From positions 11,999,001 to 12,063,000 of the forward strand of contig CM067552.1 in NCBI GenBank assembly GCA_034509755.1: 64,000 nt of DNA, read 5' to 3'. The translations under genes and the position numbers were made by a program. The notes beneath the pieces were generated by a model. It ran no database searches. It was not told the origin of the DNA and saw only the letters and a program-made list of their open reading frames with translations. Origin of the DNA: Anisodus tanguticus (lineage: Eukaryota > Streptophyta > Magnoliopsida > Solanales > Solanaceae). Below are positions 11,052 to 23,521 of the stretch, in pieces. Within the stretch, counting starts at the first letter, position 1; each line of letters begins with the position of its first letter.

Positions 11052-12700
11052 ATAAGAATACTAGATCAAACAAAACTATAGCAGGTCAATGGCAAACTAA
11101 AAGAGCACTTGTGATCACAGCATTGGAGGCCTCTGCCTCAGGTCTTCCTGGAAACGCATGGAAATGACCACGACCACCCGAAGTATGAGTACCCCCACAT
11201 CCACCACCTCGGCCGGATTGAGCACCACCTCGACCTATTTGAGGGCCACTCCTACCACCCTGAGAACCTCTAGTACCCTGGGACCCATCTGTAGCCGGAT
11301 TCCTCGTTGCTCTAGATCCAGATACCTAAGACTGACCACCACACCTAAGTCTGGGACAATCCCTCTTAAAGTGCCTAAGATCACCACACTCAAAACACCT
11401 TCTAGGAGCTGCCGACGGATGAAAAGAAGAGTTGCCACTAGAATGACCACCACAACCAGAGGGCCGGTAAGAACTCAAGGTCAACTACCTTAAACCATAA
11501 GAAGTATGCGAGGACTTGCCTCTCTTAAATGTAGGCATAGTAGCAATAACGGGCCTGACACTCTAATGGTGATGACCTCTACCTCCAGCCGAGGCAACCA
11601 CATGAGTGCTAAAATAAGGCCTCTTGACCACTCTCTCCTCATAATCCTTACGCCGAATAAACTCAGTATCTCTCATTGCATCAATAATCTGCTGGAAGGT
11701 GGAACCTGTGGCAGCCATCTGTGTTGCAATCAAACGAAGAGGACATATTAACTCATTGAAGAAACTCCTCACCCTCTCAGACTCATCATGTAAAATCATC
11801 AAAGCTTGGCGAGACAATACATGTAAACACGCCTCGTACTCGGTCATAGACATATACCTCTTAATCTGAGCCCATATCCTCTTTGTGACACTGCGAGGCA
11901 CGACCTTCACCAAAATGATTTGCGTAAATAAAACCCAAGTCATAGAAGGAGACCCTGCTGATTTGGGCTCAAGATAAGACCTCCACCACTGCTTGGCAGG
12001 TCCAACCATCTAGAGAGCAGTATAATCAACACCACGAGACTCCACTAACTAGAGGTTGTGCAACCTCTCATGATAGTTAATCTAAAACTCATACGCATCA
12101 TCCTCGGGATCCCCATCGTATCTGGAAAGATCCAACTTCCTCAACTTCTCAAACATCTTCTGCTCCTCGATAGACATAACAGGTTGTACAGCTAGAGGTG
12201 TAGCAAGACCAGGTACATTCACACTAAAGAAGTGAGGAACCCTAACAGGTACTAGACGAACCCCTAGTATCCGAAATCTAGGCATAGCAACATGGTCAGG
12301 AGTTTGTCCTCCGACCCTAGTATGAGACTCATAAGAAGTAACCGACTAAATACCATGAGTTATAGGCTCCAGAAAGCTCATCATGCGAGCTAAGGTATCC
12401 TAAAGCACCGGTGTGGCAATGAAACCCAGGGGCGTTTGATTTGGCCCTATCCTATCAGCGTAAACCTGCTCATCCTCATCAATCTAAACCTCATGATCCT
12501 CCGGAATAGCCTCAGGCACCAGAGACTCTACTCAGTCATTAGCCCAAGCAACTGCAGGTGCTCGGCCTCAAGTGTAACTTGAGGTTTACCTCTACCTCTA
12601 CTCCGCCCCCTACCCCACGCACTACCTCTAACAACATATGTCGGTGTATGTGTGGGATCTTGATATCCTCATGCGCCTGATCTAGTCCTTACCATCTGTG
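11052..12700 (-). pseudogene. Ty3/gypsy gag with CCHC zinc knuckle
   Basis: Minus strand. The N-terminal part (12082-12285) ends EEQKMFEKLRKLDLSRYDGD. The gag core (11563-12009) has AKQWWRSYLEPKSAGSPSMT, then MSMTEYEACLHVLSRQA. A zinc knuckle CFECGDLRHFKRDC (CX2CX4HX4C) is encoded at 11356-11397 in another frame. A basic R/G-rich stretch is encoded around 12560-12640. Stops and frame changes separate the pieces. The plus-strand frame at 11158-11493 is the antisense of the S/T/R-rich linker and not a gene. Confidence 0.87.
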
Positions 12701-12879
12701 AGAAAGAGTGAAACAAAGAGATTTAGAATTTAATTATAATCGAATTGAACGAAAGAATTAAAGAATTGAAATTTTCTAAATGTCTTATAGCTTCTCAAAG
12801 ATAGGTACATAGCTCTTCGTACCAATCCGCAAGACTCTACTAGACATCGCTTATGTACTCATGAGACAATTAACCTAGT

Positions 12880-12891
12880 GCTCTGATACCA
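12880..12891 (-). other. Primer binding site of the gypsy element (iMet type)
   Basis: On the minus strand it reads TGGTATCAGAGC, the standard plant iMet-tRNA PBS. It is 3 bp from the LTR edge at 12895. Confidence 0.92.
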
Positions 12892-12894
12892 ATT

Positions 12895-15763
12895 TGTCAC
12901 GACCCCAAATCCCACTATGACGTGAGGTCACCTACCCTAATTCGTAGGTGAACCCAACATACAACATACGAGTTAAGCGGAATCAAACGCGGAAATATAT
13001 AAGTAGAAAGGAAATATCTAAACAAGTTTCAATAATAAATACATAGTTTGAAAAGAAAACCCCCAACTAGATCTGGTAGTCATAAGTACACACTCTAATA
13101 ATATCCAAATACAAGTCTGAATAGGAAATACATAAGTTGTATGAATGTAACAAAGACAAAAGTCATAAAGGAAGATAAATAAGAGTTCCGGTATCGGGAA
13201 TGCATCAACGGCTCACCTTGGACTCCAATAATCACACTCTAAGGCTGTAGATCAAGTTGCTCCGATGTCGTCTCCTGGATCAGTACCTGCACATAGAGTG
13301 CAACAAGCGTAGAGTGAGTACGAGAAACATGTGTGCTCAGCAGCATCGTCGACTGACCTTAGCTGTAATGGTGGCGAGGATTGGTACTTTATGATACCTC
13401 TCTACTAGTTAGTTACTTAAGAATAAAATAAATCAGTTAACCAACCTAACAGTAAGTCTACAGTTCGATAGTGCATAAGTACTCTTAAGTTCTCAAGATA
13501 TATAGATTTAGCGTAAATCTCGTTCAGGGCGTCTAGGTCCATCAAATATATCTACTCAAGACTCACAACAATGTTACACATAAGCTAATAATATTCCTTC
13601 TATCAGCCTAAAGATCACAAGTGTAATAGAATTCCATCCGAGCACATACAACATCAATCACATATCATAATATAAATGAATGCAATGCAGAATTATATGT
13701 ATGAATGCAAATGGCCATATGTACCCGATATACACACGGTGTTACAGTAGTTGTCACGTGCCCTATGAGGGACTCATGAGGTCTATATACCCATTCGATT
13801 CCATCAGATACCAGCTTGAGGGCTGAATGTCATAACCAGTCATCACTCTCGTAATCATGTACTATATCCCTTAATCTGACTTCCTAAGCCTTTCTTAGCA
13901 ATATATATATCAGTATGACAATGCCAAGTATATCATGTATGCATGCGATGGATATTTGTACACCATGCAATCAACATAATCAGTTTAATCAGTATTTATC
14001 AGTTTCTACTCAAGTGTTTAGACAATATGTAGAGTGATGAATGCATGACAAGTCAAATTGGAATATCATATCAAATTGTTACAAGCCCAAGTAAACAACA
14101 ATCATACCAACCTAAGCGGATTTATGCACCGCGCCCATGGCCCGAATGCTAAACATATAAACTTCTTCACATTCATTATTTTGGTTCATTAATTACCCAA
14201 TTAAGGTCCACCGGTACCAGTATTAGTGCTCGTCACCTATCTAATATAGGACCCCCAAGTTCCCATTACTCCTCTTATTTCATTACATAGCATACCAACA
14301 CATAACGCTACACTAGAGTCTAGAAAGTCTCAACTTGCCTTAATCGAGCCAAAGATCTCACACAGTTGCTTTCCCCTTCCACTGAGCCTCCTCACAAGCC
14401 CACTCTAATCAATCATATAGCATATATGAGATTATGGTCTAACATCACCCATAATCCCCCAAATTAGGTTACAAAGGAACCCAAGCCCATATTATCAAAA
14501 TACAAACTTTTCTACCCAATTAGTACCAATACATGCTAGACAGTCATAATCTCAAGTCAATTCAACAACAAAGTCTAACTGGATCCCTAATTTCATGAAA
14601 TGGGAAAAACCCCTAACCGTAGAATTTCTCTAATTCCCAAAAGGGTTTATATCAAGCAATTGACCAATTAAATATCATCTACTAGTCTAATACATCACTA
14701 GTTTACAATTTTAGCATCAATGAATCAATAATCAATCCCTAATCCCCAATTACAACTCTCTTATTCTCAACAAGGCATTTCTAACAGTCCCCACATTTAA
14801 GAAACATGCTAAGGATGGAAACTTAACTGATACACAATAATTAAAGGGAAAAGGGTGACATTATACCTCAATTAGTGAATTTTCTCTTGGAACCTTCAAG
14901 AATACCCTATTGGTCGAGCTCCAATCCCGAGGAGATTATTTTGGAGATGAGAATAACTTCTAGGTCATTAACCATTATAACATGAATAGTGATTCCACCC
15001 CAGCAGAATCGACTTCGCTGGAGCAGACTCGCTTCGGTAGAAAACCCATTTGCTGAGGTGAGGTCACTTAAATCCCAAATATTCACTGGGGCGGAAACAA
15101 CCTTTGCAGAAGGGTCCATGTGCCAGTGAGGAACCCATACGCTAAGGAAGATTCTCGGCTTATAGAAAAACCTTACTTCGATGAGCCAGACCTCCACTGG
15201 AGCAGACCTGCTAAAGCAGAAATAAAAGTGTTGGGGCATACAATAGACACCAACTATGTCCAAACACCCTAAACTCTCTGTCAACTACCCGAAACACTCA
15301 CGGGACCTCACAAACACAAACCAAACATGCATTCCTGTCAGAAAATACATTCCATACCTGCTCGCGCACTCAAATTTCATAGAAAAGGTCTATAAGGCTC
15401 GATTTTGACAAAAGTTAACTTTTAAGTTCTAATACCATAATTTTACAACGTAACCCCCAAAACACACTGGGTTGTCTCGAGACCCAAACCGAATGCTTGA
15501 CTAAGTCATAAATGTCATTCTAGAGCTAATGGAACCAACGAAACTACAAATGGAGTGTGTTTACCCAAAAGTCAATTATGGGTCAAACTCTTATATTCTC
15601 TTAACTTGGAATTTCTCAAACTTAACAAAATGTGTCCGAAACATACCTGATTACCTCAAGAACTGTGACACTCATCCCCACAAGTCATAAGCAAGCTAAT
15701 AAGGACTCGGGAATGATAATTTAAGGATTTCTAGGTTAAATTAGCAAAATAATTTTTTGAGTC
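12895..15763 (-). repeat. 5' LTR of the gypsy element
   Basis: Read on the plus strand it starts TGTCACGACCCC at 12895. It is cut at 15763 by copia I, and its last bases ATTACA reappear at 21757-21762, giving TG...CA ends and about 2.88 kb in total. Similar but truncated LTR sequence lies at 36155-38695 and 58485-61015, for example the TGAGTAC...ACATGT...CTCAGCA segment near 13310 and 36365. No real gene is inside. Confidence 0.85.
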
Positions 15764-16118
15764 TGTTGAAGTATGTATTAATTATGCATTAGTCCAGTGA
15801 TATATTTGTAATTACTTGTACAAGTCAGTTAGTTAGTTATCTGTTAGTTAGCTAATTAGCGGTCATAGTCGGTTAGTCAAAGTAAGTGAGCTGTTAGATT
15901 AGATATTTTACTTTGTGCATTAGACTAGTATAATTATTGATTCTCTTTTGTAATTGACTTAGATTTTTTGTTCCAATCTCATAAATGAAATGAGTTAATT
16001 TCACAAATTCTCTCTCTAAGACTTTGGTTTACATTTTGTATTGATTTGCTTGCTTGGTTGATGAAGATCCATTAATGGAGTCACATTAGTACTCTTGTTG
16101 GTAGCTTTAATCTTAACA
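15764..16118 (+). repeat. Copia I 5' LTR
   Basis: Starts TGTTGAAGTATG and ends TCTTAACA, directly followed by the PBS. It contains the repeated GTTAGTTAG motif near 15830-15860. Same length as its 3' partner. Confidence 0.96.
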
Positions 16119-16130
16119 TGGTATCAGAGC
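16119..16130 (+). other. Copia I primer binding site
   Basis: TGGTATCAGAGC, complementary to the plant iMet-tRNA 3' end, directly abutting the LTR. Confidence 0.95.
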
Positions 16131-16569
16131 TTTGCTCGATTCATTATTTCCGCATTCAGTTTTGAATCAATTATCAAATCTATCAAAGTTAGGGTTTATC
16201 ATTTTGATAGCATTTTGATTTTGAATCGTACTTCAATTTTGATTCGCATTGTTTCGATTTTGATTTGCATTGCATTTATAACTGTGTATATTAAATTGAG
16301 AACTACATTATTGAAATTTTGTTGGTTATTTGAATACTGCATTGGAGAATTCTTGTTGAGTTAGAAGATTGCGTTGGTGAATTAGATATTGGTGGAATCT
16401 TGATGAATTAGAAGTTGTGTTGGTGAATTTAGGGTTTGTGTTACTGAGATTCACACCATTGTTGTGTTTGGAAGGATCGGCGATTGTTGTAGTTATAATT
16501 TAGTACATTTGTTTTGGTTACTACATTCTCAGTTAGTCTGGTTCTGGAGATTTTACAAATTTTGGAACT

Positions 16570-17530
16570 ATGGGAGATAACCAAAACCAAACAAATGAAG
16601 CAACAGTCAATATAGTTGACATCACTAGCTCATTCTATATGCATCCATCAGAAAGTGCATGTTTAACTCTTCTCCCTGTAGTCTTTGATGGCGCAGGGTA
16701 CATATCATGGATAAGATCTGTGCTTAGGGCTGTATCTATAAAGAGCAAAACTTGTTTCATAAATGGAAAAGTAAAAAAGCATGATTCAGAATATCCTAGC
16801 TTTATGTAGTGGAAAAGGTGTGATGATATGGTGACTTCATAGATTCTGAATTCCCTATCATCAGACCTGCGAGATAGCTTACAATATGTTAATAATGCCA
16901 AAGAACTTTAGGAAGAATTGGAAGACATGTATGATCAAATAAATGGATGCAAATTGTATCAGCTTCAAAGGGAAATGAATGATTTAGTCCAAGGAAGTCA
17001 TGACATCACTGGTTATTACATAAGGATGAAGAAATTGTGGGAAGAAATGAACACATTTGATGCAAATTCTCAGTATACTTGTTTATGCACTTGTGGTGGG
17101 AAGACAAAAATGCAAAAGGCTGAACAAGACATAAGATTGATTCATTTTTTATGGGATTAAATGAAGTATACACTGTCATATGGGGAAACATACTGATGAT
17201 GAATCCATTACCCAGTATGGCACAAGATTTTGCAATACTATCCCAAGAGGAAAAGCAAAAAGAAGTCAGGCCTAGTAGTCACACTGCTCTGGAGTTCACC
17301 TCTCTCAATGCATCTACCTCTCATAATGGATGGTTTAGAACAAACTATAACTCATACAAAGGAAATTCAAGTAGTTATGCAGGTACTAGTTACAATATGG
17401 AGGAAATGGGAATCTACCTAACCAACACAACAACAACTCTTATTCTCAAAATATGTCAAACCTATTCTGTGACTATTGTAAAAGGCTTGGTCACACCAAG
17501 GATAAATGTTACAGGCTTTATGGTTATCTA
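16570..17530 (+). pseudogene. Copia I gag
   Basis: It begins MGDNQNQTNEATVN at 16570. It continues with a copia-type gag N-terminus (YMHPSESACL, then FDGAGYISWIRSVLRAV) to a stop at 16809, and goes on in the same sense with further stops (EELEDMYDQINGCKLYQL, then MNDLVQGSHDITGYYIRM). A frame change near 17150 leads to NPLPSMAQDFAILSQEEKQK. The CCHC knuckle CDYCKRLGHTKDKC is encoded at 17468-17509. Gag would package element RNA; this copy is interrupted several times. Confidence 0.88.
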
Positions 17531-19487
17531 AACTCAAACAAGTTTACAAAGGGAAAGAATGTAGGATTTGCAACAAATATACATACTGCTGAAACTAAGG
17601 GACAATATGAGAAAGGTTTTGAGCCAATAAGGGAAGCACCAGTGAGCCTATCTAAAGAACAATATGAACAACTGCTCAATCTACTGGGAACCTTACAAGT
17701 TGGAAATGTTGGAAGTGAAGATGGAGGCAAGTCTCTCAGTGGAGCTGTGAACCTTGTAGGTATATTGGCTTGCTACTCTTCTATGATTGAAATAGGTGAT
17801 TTATCATGTAAATGTGCTAAAATAACTGCTAAGTTATGTATCATAGACTCAGGGGCTACACATCACATAACCTATAATAAAACCATACTTAAGAATATCA
17901 GAACCCTGTCTTACCCTTTCTTAGTTACTCTACTAAATAGTTATAAGGTTAAAGTAACTGAAATAGGAGATGCTTTCCTAAATCCAGCTTTGACTCTGTA
18001 TAAGGTTTTGTTTGTACTTATTTTTAAATTCAACTTAATATTTGTTCATTGTTTGGCCTTACAATTTAAAGGCATAGTTAGTTTTGACAGTCTTTTATGT
18101 GTGTTGCAGGGCCTTCTCTGAAGAGCCCTCTGAAATTTGGCAAGCCATTCTTTGCTCAAATTGCCACAACTCTTTATCACCAAATATTGGTAACAGTCTT
18201 AGTCATACTTCAGGGTCTTCTAAAGTTGGTTGCAGTTTTCATCTCATCTTACTTTTGTTGATTGTAATTCTCTTTCATGTCCTACTTATACTGTTTGTGA
18301 TAAGAAGACTTCACCATCATCCATTTCCACTATAAGATATTGTAAATCAAGTAATACATAAGTCTGTTCTACTGATAAATCTTTTCCATCCTCTTCATTT
18401 TTTGTATTTCACAATAGTAACATTGAGAACTTGTGGCATACTAGATTTGTGTATGTGCCTTTTGTAAAAATAAAGGATATCACATCCATACCTATTAAGT
18501 TTCCAAATAGACTTTCACTTGCACCATATGTCCAATGGCAAGATAAAGTAGAATGTCATTCTTAGAAAGCACCACTTACACTACCAAAGTTTTAAAACTG
18601 TTACACATTGACTTATGGGGCCATACTATGTACCCACTCATGATGGTTACAACTATTTCCTAACCATGGTAGATGATCATAGTAGATCAATATGGACTCA
18701 ACTGATCATGTGCAAAAGTAATGTATTAGAAACAATGAAAGCCTTTGTCTCTTTGATAGAAAGCCAATTTCAAACCACTCTCAAAACCATCAGATCTAAT
18801 ACTGGTTTGGAATTTACCAACAATGAAGCCACAACATATTTCCAAAGAAATGGAATTGTACACCAAAGATTTTGCCCCTATACACCACAATAAAATGGTG
18901 TGGTAGAAAGGAAACATAAACGTTTGTTAGAAACAGCTAGACCATTTCTTTTGCAATCAAAACTATCTATGAGGTATTGGGGATAATGTGTCTTAATAGC
19001 AACATACCTAATAAACATACTACCCACAAAACTGCTTTACAACAAGTCACCTTTTGAACTCATATACTAGAAGAAACCTACATATTCACACTTCAGAGCT
19101 TTTGGATGTCTCTACTTCCCAACCACTTTGAAAACCCATAAGGATAAGTTTGAACCAATAACAACCACATATATCTTTGTTGGATATCCTTTCAATACAA
19201 AAGGTTACAAGATCCTAGATTTGGCTACCAAAAGGGTTCATATTTCTAGAGATGTTTTATTTCATGAAAATATTTTTCCTTTTGTCATTGCTCCTATTGG
19301 TTCTAGTTTTAATTTCATTTTGAATTTTCTTTTTCTCAAGTCTGATCAAATCACTAGTACATTCAATAAGCTTATTGATGATTCATTGCTGGATAGGAAT
19401 GCCATAGGTATAGTTATACATGATTACACAACTATTGATAATCACAATACAACCACTGATATAACACCCCTTGACCAAACCTTATAA
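17531..19487 (+). pseudogene. Copia I protease and integrase
   Basis: The protease active site IIDSGATHHIT is encoded around 17840-17872 with D-S-G intact. The pre-integrase part (18100-18600) is badly shifted. The integrase core is clear at 18615-18893: NYFLTMVDDHSRS, then TIRSNTGLEF. The second catalytic Asp of the expected RSDNG is Asn here (codon 18798-18800). A stop follows PYTPQ, then the frame resumes with NGVVERKHKRLLETAR. The downstream segment 19128-19300 carries the copia motif FVGYPFNTKGYKILDL. Confidence 0.88.
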
Positions 19488-19667
19488 TCCTTGCATGATA
19501 ATCTATAGCCTGAAAATCAATAGGCTCATCTCCATAGTCCAAACATCCAACCAATTATCAATTTTGATCAGAACAACACTTCTATCTTAGCCCCTGTACC
19601 CAGAAGGACATCCAAGTCACACCATAACCCTAGTTATCTCAAATAGTATAAGTATAACCTACCAAAT

Positions 19668-21380
19668 TTGCAACCTCCTACCTCTAGTACTGCCAACTTG
19701 TCAACTTCGATGTTGTCCACCCACAACCATGTTTGTTTTACTACCTTATGTCCTGACAGTCATCAGTTAGTAAAGAATATTTCTCATGAATGTGAGCCTG
19801 ATTCATATGAAGAAGCAATCATGAATCCTGCTTGGCAAATTGTCATGACACATGAGTTTGATGCTTTGTATGCAAATGACACTTGGGATTTAGTGCCTCT
19901 TCCTGAGGGAAAGAGAGCCATTGGGTGCATAAAATCAAACATTGAGCTGATGGTAGTGTGGAAAAGTATAAATCTAGATTGGTAGTAAAGAGATACACAC
20001 AACAGGTTGGAATATACTACACTGAGACTTTTTCACCAGTAGTCAAGATGATAACTGTTAGGATCCTAATATGTTTGGTTGTGAAAAAGGGGTGGGATTT
20101 ATACCAACTTTATGTTAAATGCCTTCCTCCATGGTGATTTATATGAGGAAGTATATATTTATTTACCACAAGGGCTAGGGGTGGGATTTATACCAACTTT
20201 TTGTTAACAATGCCTTCCTCCATGGTGATTTATATGAGGAAGTATATATTTCTTTACCACAAGGGCTCATGGTAGATATCAATGGTATGGTTTGTAGACT
20301 TAAGAAATCCTTATATGGTCTAAAATAGGGTAGTAGATAATGGTATGACAAACTAGCTAGTTGCTTGGTATCCAAGGGATATTCACAATCAACAAGTGAT
20401 TATTCCCTATTCTACACGAAAAATGGTAGTCTATTATTTTTGTTGTTATATATGTTGATGATGTGATCTTAACTGGGACTGACCTAAGTGAAATTATAGC
20501 TTTGAAAGTTTATTTACATGATCAATTGAAGATCAAAGACCTTGGTAAACTGCATTACCTCTTGGGGTTAGAAATTTTGTATAAGGGAGATGGTGTCCTC
20601 ATTTCTCAAAGAAAGTCTACTACTGATCTACTGAAGGAGTTTGACTCCTTGAACTACAGAGCCACTTCTTCACCACTTGACTCAACAGAGAAGCTTAAAG
20701 CCGCCTAGGGTAAATTTCTAAGTGATCCCACTTATGAAGTTGATGGAAAAATTGAATTTTCTTACCAATAGTAGAATGGACATTGCCTACAGTGTTCAAT
20801 ATCTCAGCCAATTCATGCAATCTCCAAGAGAACCACACCTTAGAGCTGCTTACCATGTTCTCAGATACCTCAAGCAAGATCCCACCTTGGGTATATTCAT
20901 CTCCAATAAACCAAACTTTACTATATCTGCATATTGTGACTCAGGTTGGGCCACATGCCATGACTTAAGAAATTATGTAAGTGGCTATTTGGTGCTCATG
21001 AGTGACAGTCCAGTTAGTTGAAAATCTAAGAAGCAAACCATAATATCCTTATCTTCTGTAGAGGCAGAATATAGAGCTCTGAGAAAGGTAGTAGGAGTTG
21101 GTTTGGCTGGAAAGGCTACTTCATGAAATACAATGTTCCTTGCCATTCAAGTGTTTTGTGATAGCCGAACTGCAGTACACATTGCCAAGAACGCAGTTTT
21201 CCATGAGAGAACCAAGTACATAGAGGTGGATTGCCATTTTGTTAGAGACAAGGTTCAAGAAGGATTGATAACTCTCCATTACATTCCTACAGAATCTCAA
21301 TTGGCAGCCATCTTTATTAAGGCTTTAATTGGGATCAAACACTCTTCCATATTAAGCAAGTTGGTTGTGCTCACCTCACC
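19668..21380 (+). pseudogene. Copia I reverse transcriptase and RNase H
   Basis: The RT N-terminus is at 19790-19950 (EEAIMNPAWQIVMTHEF). The palm has FLHGDLYEEVYIYLPQG, which is duplicated. The YVDD motif is intact at 20451-20462, and KIKDLGKLHYLLGLEI follows in a frame starting at 20463. RNase H remnants are AYCDSGWATC, then FCDSRTAVHIAKN and ERTKYIEVDCHFVRDKV (21133-21270). A stop interrupts the SWKSKKQ segment near 21021 and a frameshift follows near 21100. Not functional. Confidence 0.9.
20088..20267 (+). repeat. ~90-bp tandem duplication inside the copia I RT
   Basis: AGGGGTGGGATTTATACCAA at 20088 recurs at 20177. Each copy runs through GCCTTCCTCCATGGTGATTT to CACAAGGGCT. The lengths are 89 and 91 bp with few differences. 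It repeats the FLHGDL palm segment twice and breaks the reading frame. Confidence 0.95.
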
Positions 21381-21751
21381 TCCAACTTGAGGGGGGTGTT
21401 TAAGTATGTATTAATTATGCATAAGTCCAATGACATAATTGTAATTACTTGTACAAGTTAGTTAGTTAGTTATCAGTTAGTTAGCTAAGTAGTTGTCATA
21501 GTCGGTTAGTCAAAGTAAGTGAGCTGTTAGATTAGATATTTTAGTTTGTGCATTAGACTAGTATAAATACTGATTCTCTTTTGTAATTGACTTAGATTTT
21601 TCATTCCATTCTCATAAATGAAATGAGTTCATTTCACAAATTCTCTCTCTAAGACTTTGATTTACATTTTGTATTTCTTTGCTTGCTTGGTTGATGAAGA
21701 TTCATTAATGGAGTCACATTGATGTTCTTGCTAGTAGCTTCAATCTTAACA
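21381..21751 (+). repeat. Copia I polypurine tract and 3' LTR
   Basis: A TTGAGGGGGG tract (21387-21396) sits directly before the 3' LTR (21397-21751), which starts TGTTTAAGTATG and ends TCTTAACA. Confidence 0.93.
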
Positions 21752-21762
21752 AAGTCATTACA

Positions 21763-22670
21763 AGTATGAACCTCCAACTAGCCTTACTGCTTACTGAATG
21801 AAGATTCTCCTTTTTCTTTGTTTACCTCTTTTGGATTTCATTCCTTAGTGGCCAAGCTAATATCAAATGCAAATTAGAGAATAAAAAGTCACATTGGATT
21901 TGATGATTTACTATTTTACTTCCACATGACACATTAGCTGTAAGAAGTAACTCTCTGGAAATCAGAACCAAGTTTTGCCTCTACTATCTGCTTCAAGCTG
22001 CACAACCGAGTGATCACAACAAATGGCATTCTTACATCACTAACCTAAGTTGTATGTTTTTTTATAGAACCAAAGTCAAGATTTTGAATTTATGGGTTCT
22101 AGATTCTAGAACAAGAAAGTTATTGGATTTTTACATTTAAGTGAATTTATTTAACACAAATACAAGATCTTCATCAAAGCTACTGATTATGTCTAACTCA
22201 CAAGCAGAATGTTAACTTTGCTAAAGAGTTCACGTTCATGTGTGCTTTTAGAAATACCTCTAATAAAATGATAAGATTATAGAGTAGGAACATCATCAGT
22301 AAACTATTGATGCGGTGTGTATTAGTGAAGGATTCAAGTTCTTAAACTTGCATTCTCATGTTCAATCTCTTTTTAACCCCTAGGTCTTTGCTGACATCAA
22401 GTTCACATTCACATTACTAAAATAATATTTCTCATTTCAACTCGGCATCATGACTTATATTCATATGGTATAACATCATAATCTAGAGTCTACATTTTCT
22501 TTGAGTAGAAGTTTAGGCGGTAGAGGCAGTGGTGGGAGATAAAAAGGAGGAATACAAATAAATAAAAAACTCAAAATTAGGAGAAGGGTCAAATCATTCA
22601 CCAAATTTAAGTTATAAAAGTTAGCATCATGATCCAAATTTTATTCAAAAGTGCATATCTAAGCGTATCT
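21763..22670. other. Unassigned noncoding stretch
   Basis: Sequence flanking the gypsy LTR. I see no coding domain on either strand, and none of the missing laccase exons. It is A/T-rich with no clear terminal repeats. Confidence 0.5.
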
Positions 22671-23521
22671 CGTGGATCCCAGGGTTGAGCACATGAATGC
22701 GCTCAAACACATCATTCGGTATATTCAGGGTACACTTGACTATAGCTTGCATTTATATCCTTCCTCGACGTTCACACTTGTCTCGTATACAAATGCTGAT
22801 TGGGGTGGATGTCCGGGCACCGTACGGTCTACGTCTAGCTATTGCATATTTCTTGGTAATAACTTGGTCTCCTGGTCTGCGAAACGTCAGTCGACTTTGT
22901 CCCGCTCCAGTGCCGAGGCTGAGTATCGAAGGGTAGCTAATGTCGTCTCTGAATCGTGTTGGTTACGTAATTTGCTATTAGAGCTTCATTGTCCTATCTA
23001 GAAAGCGACCTTGGTTTATTGTGATAATATTAGTGCCATCTATCTGTCGGGTAATCCGGTTCAGCACCAGCGTACTAAACATATCGAGATGGACATTCAC
23101 TTTGTTCGCGAAAAGGTTGCTCGTGGTCAGGTACGCGTCTGTCATGTCCCGTCCTGGTATCAAATAGCCGACATCTTTACAAAGGGTCTTCCCTCGGTCC
23201 TTTTTGAAGATTTTAGGGACAATCTCAGTGTTCGAAGACTGCCCGCTTTGACTGCGGGGGTGTGTTAGATATACATATGATATACCATATATCATATGTA
23301 TATCATACGGTACATAGTGTATATTTAGTTTAGGTAATATTTGGGTGTAATTAGTATTGTATACTTACCATAATTGTATTACCATAATTGTATAGTTAGT
23401 ATTCAAGTAGAATAAGGTTTTAGGAGTAGAATAGGAATATGATTCTCCTATTATGGAAATATGTAAATTGTATATATACTCTTTCAATTAATGAAAATAA
23501 TCAAGGGGATTATTTCTTTCA
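22671..23521 (+). mobile_element. Copia II: 3' fragment of a copia element with its LTR
   Basis: It begins inside RNase H (VEHMNALKHIIRYIQGTLDY). It continues through NLVSWSAKRQSTLSRSSAEA and VYCDNISAIYLSGN to TKHIEMDIHFVREKV, ending SVRRLPALTAGVC stop. One Gln-to-stop change interrupts it near 23000. The LTR starts TGTTAGATATAC at 23263 and ends about 23521 (TTCTTTCA). The ATACATATGATATACCATAT region just inside the LTR is itself palindromic. The same RNase H and LTR recur in copia III (27425-28261). Confidence 0.9.

Larger units (their letters stand above)
15764..21751 (+). mobile_element. Copia I: Ty1/copia retrotransposon with both LTRs
   Basis: The LTRs at 15764-16118 and 21397-21751 are both 355 bp. 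I count about 28 differences by eye (roughly 92% identity), so the insertion is not recent. Flanks are GAGTC (15759-15763) and AAGTC (21752-21756), a 5-bp target duplication with one mismatch. The internal order is PBS, gag, protease, integrase, RT, RNase H, polypurine tract, as in copia. Every domain carries stops or frameshifts. The host site is the outermost end of the gypsy LTR. Confidence 0.95.
3790..21762 (-). mobile_element. Decayed Ty3/gypsy retrotransposon (Tekay/Del-like), interrupted twice
   Basis: On the minus strand, from high to low coordinate: 5' LTR (12895-15763, outer 6 bp at 21757-21762), iMet PBS, gag with CCHC knuckle, protease, RT, RNase H, and integrase ending abruptly near 3790. 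The 3' LTR is absent. Two later insertions split it: an LTR-like element (4063-8767) in the integrase and copia I (15764-21751) in the LTR. The domain order PR-RT-RH-IN is that of gypsy. The ~2.9-kb LTR and the sequence style suggest a chromovirus of the Tekay/Del group. No chromodomain can be checked because the integrase C-terminus is lost. Many stops and frameshifts make it non-autonomous. Confidence 0.85.

Noticed and set aside
11158..11493. Thr/Ser-rich plus-strand frame
   Set aside because: Antisense of the gag linker and zinc-knuckle region of the gypsy element.
12880..12891. tRNA gene fragments at GCTCTGATACCA sites (also 16119 and 33274)
   Set aside because: Each is only a 12-bp primer binding site beside an LTR; no cloverleaf is present.
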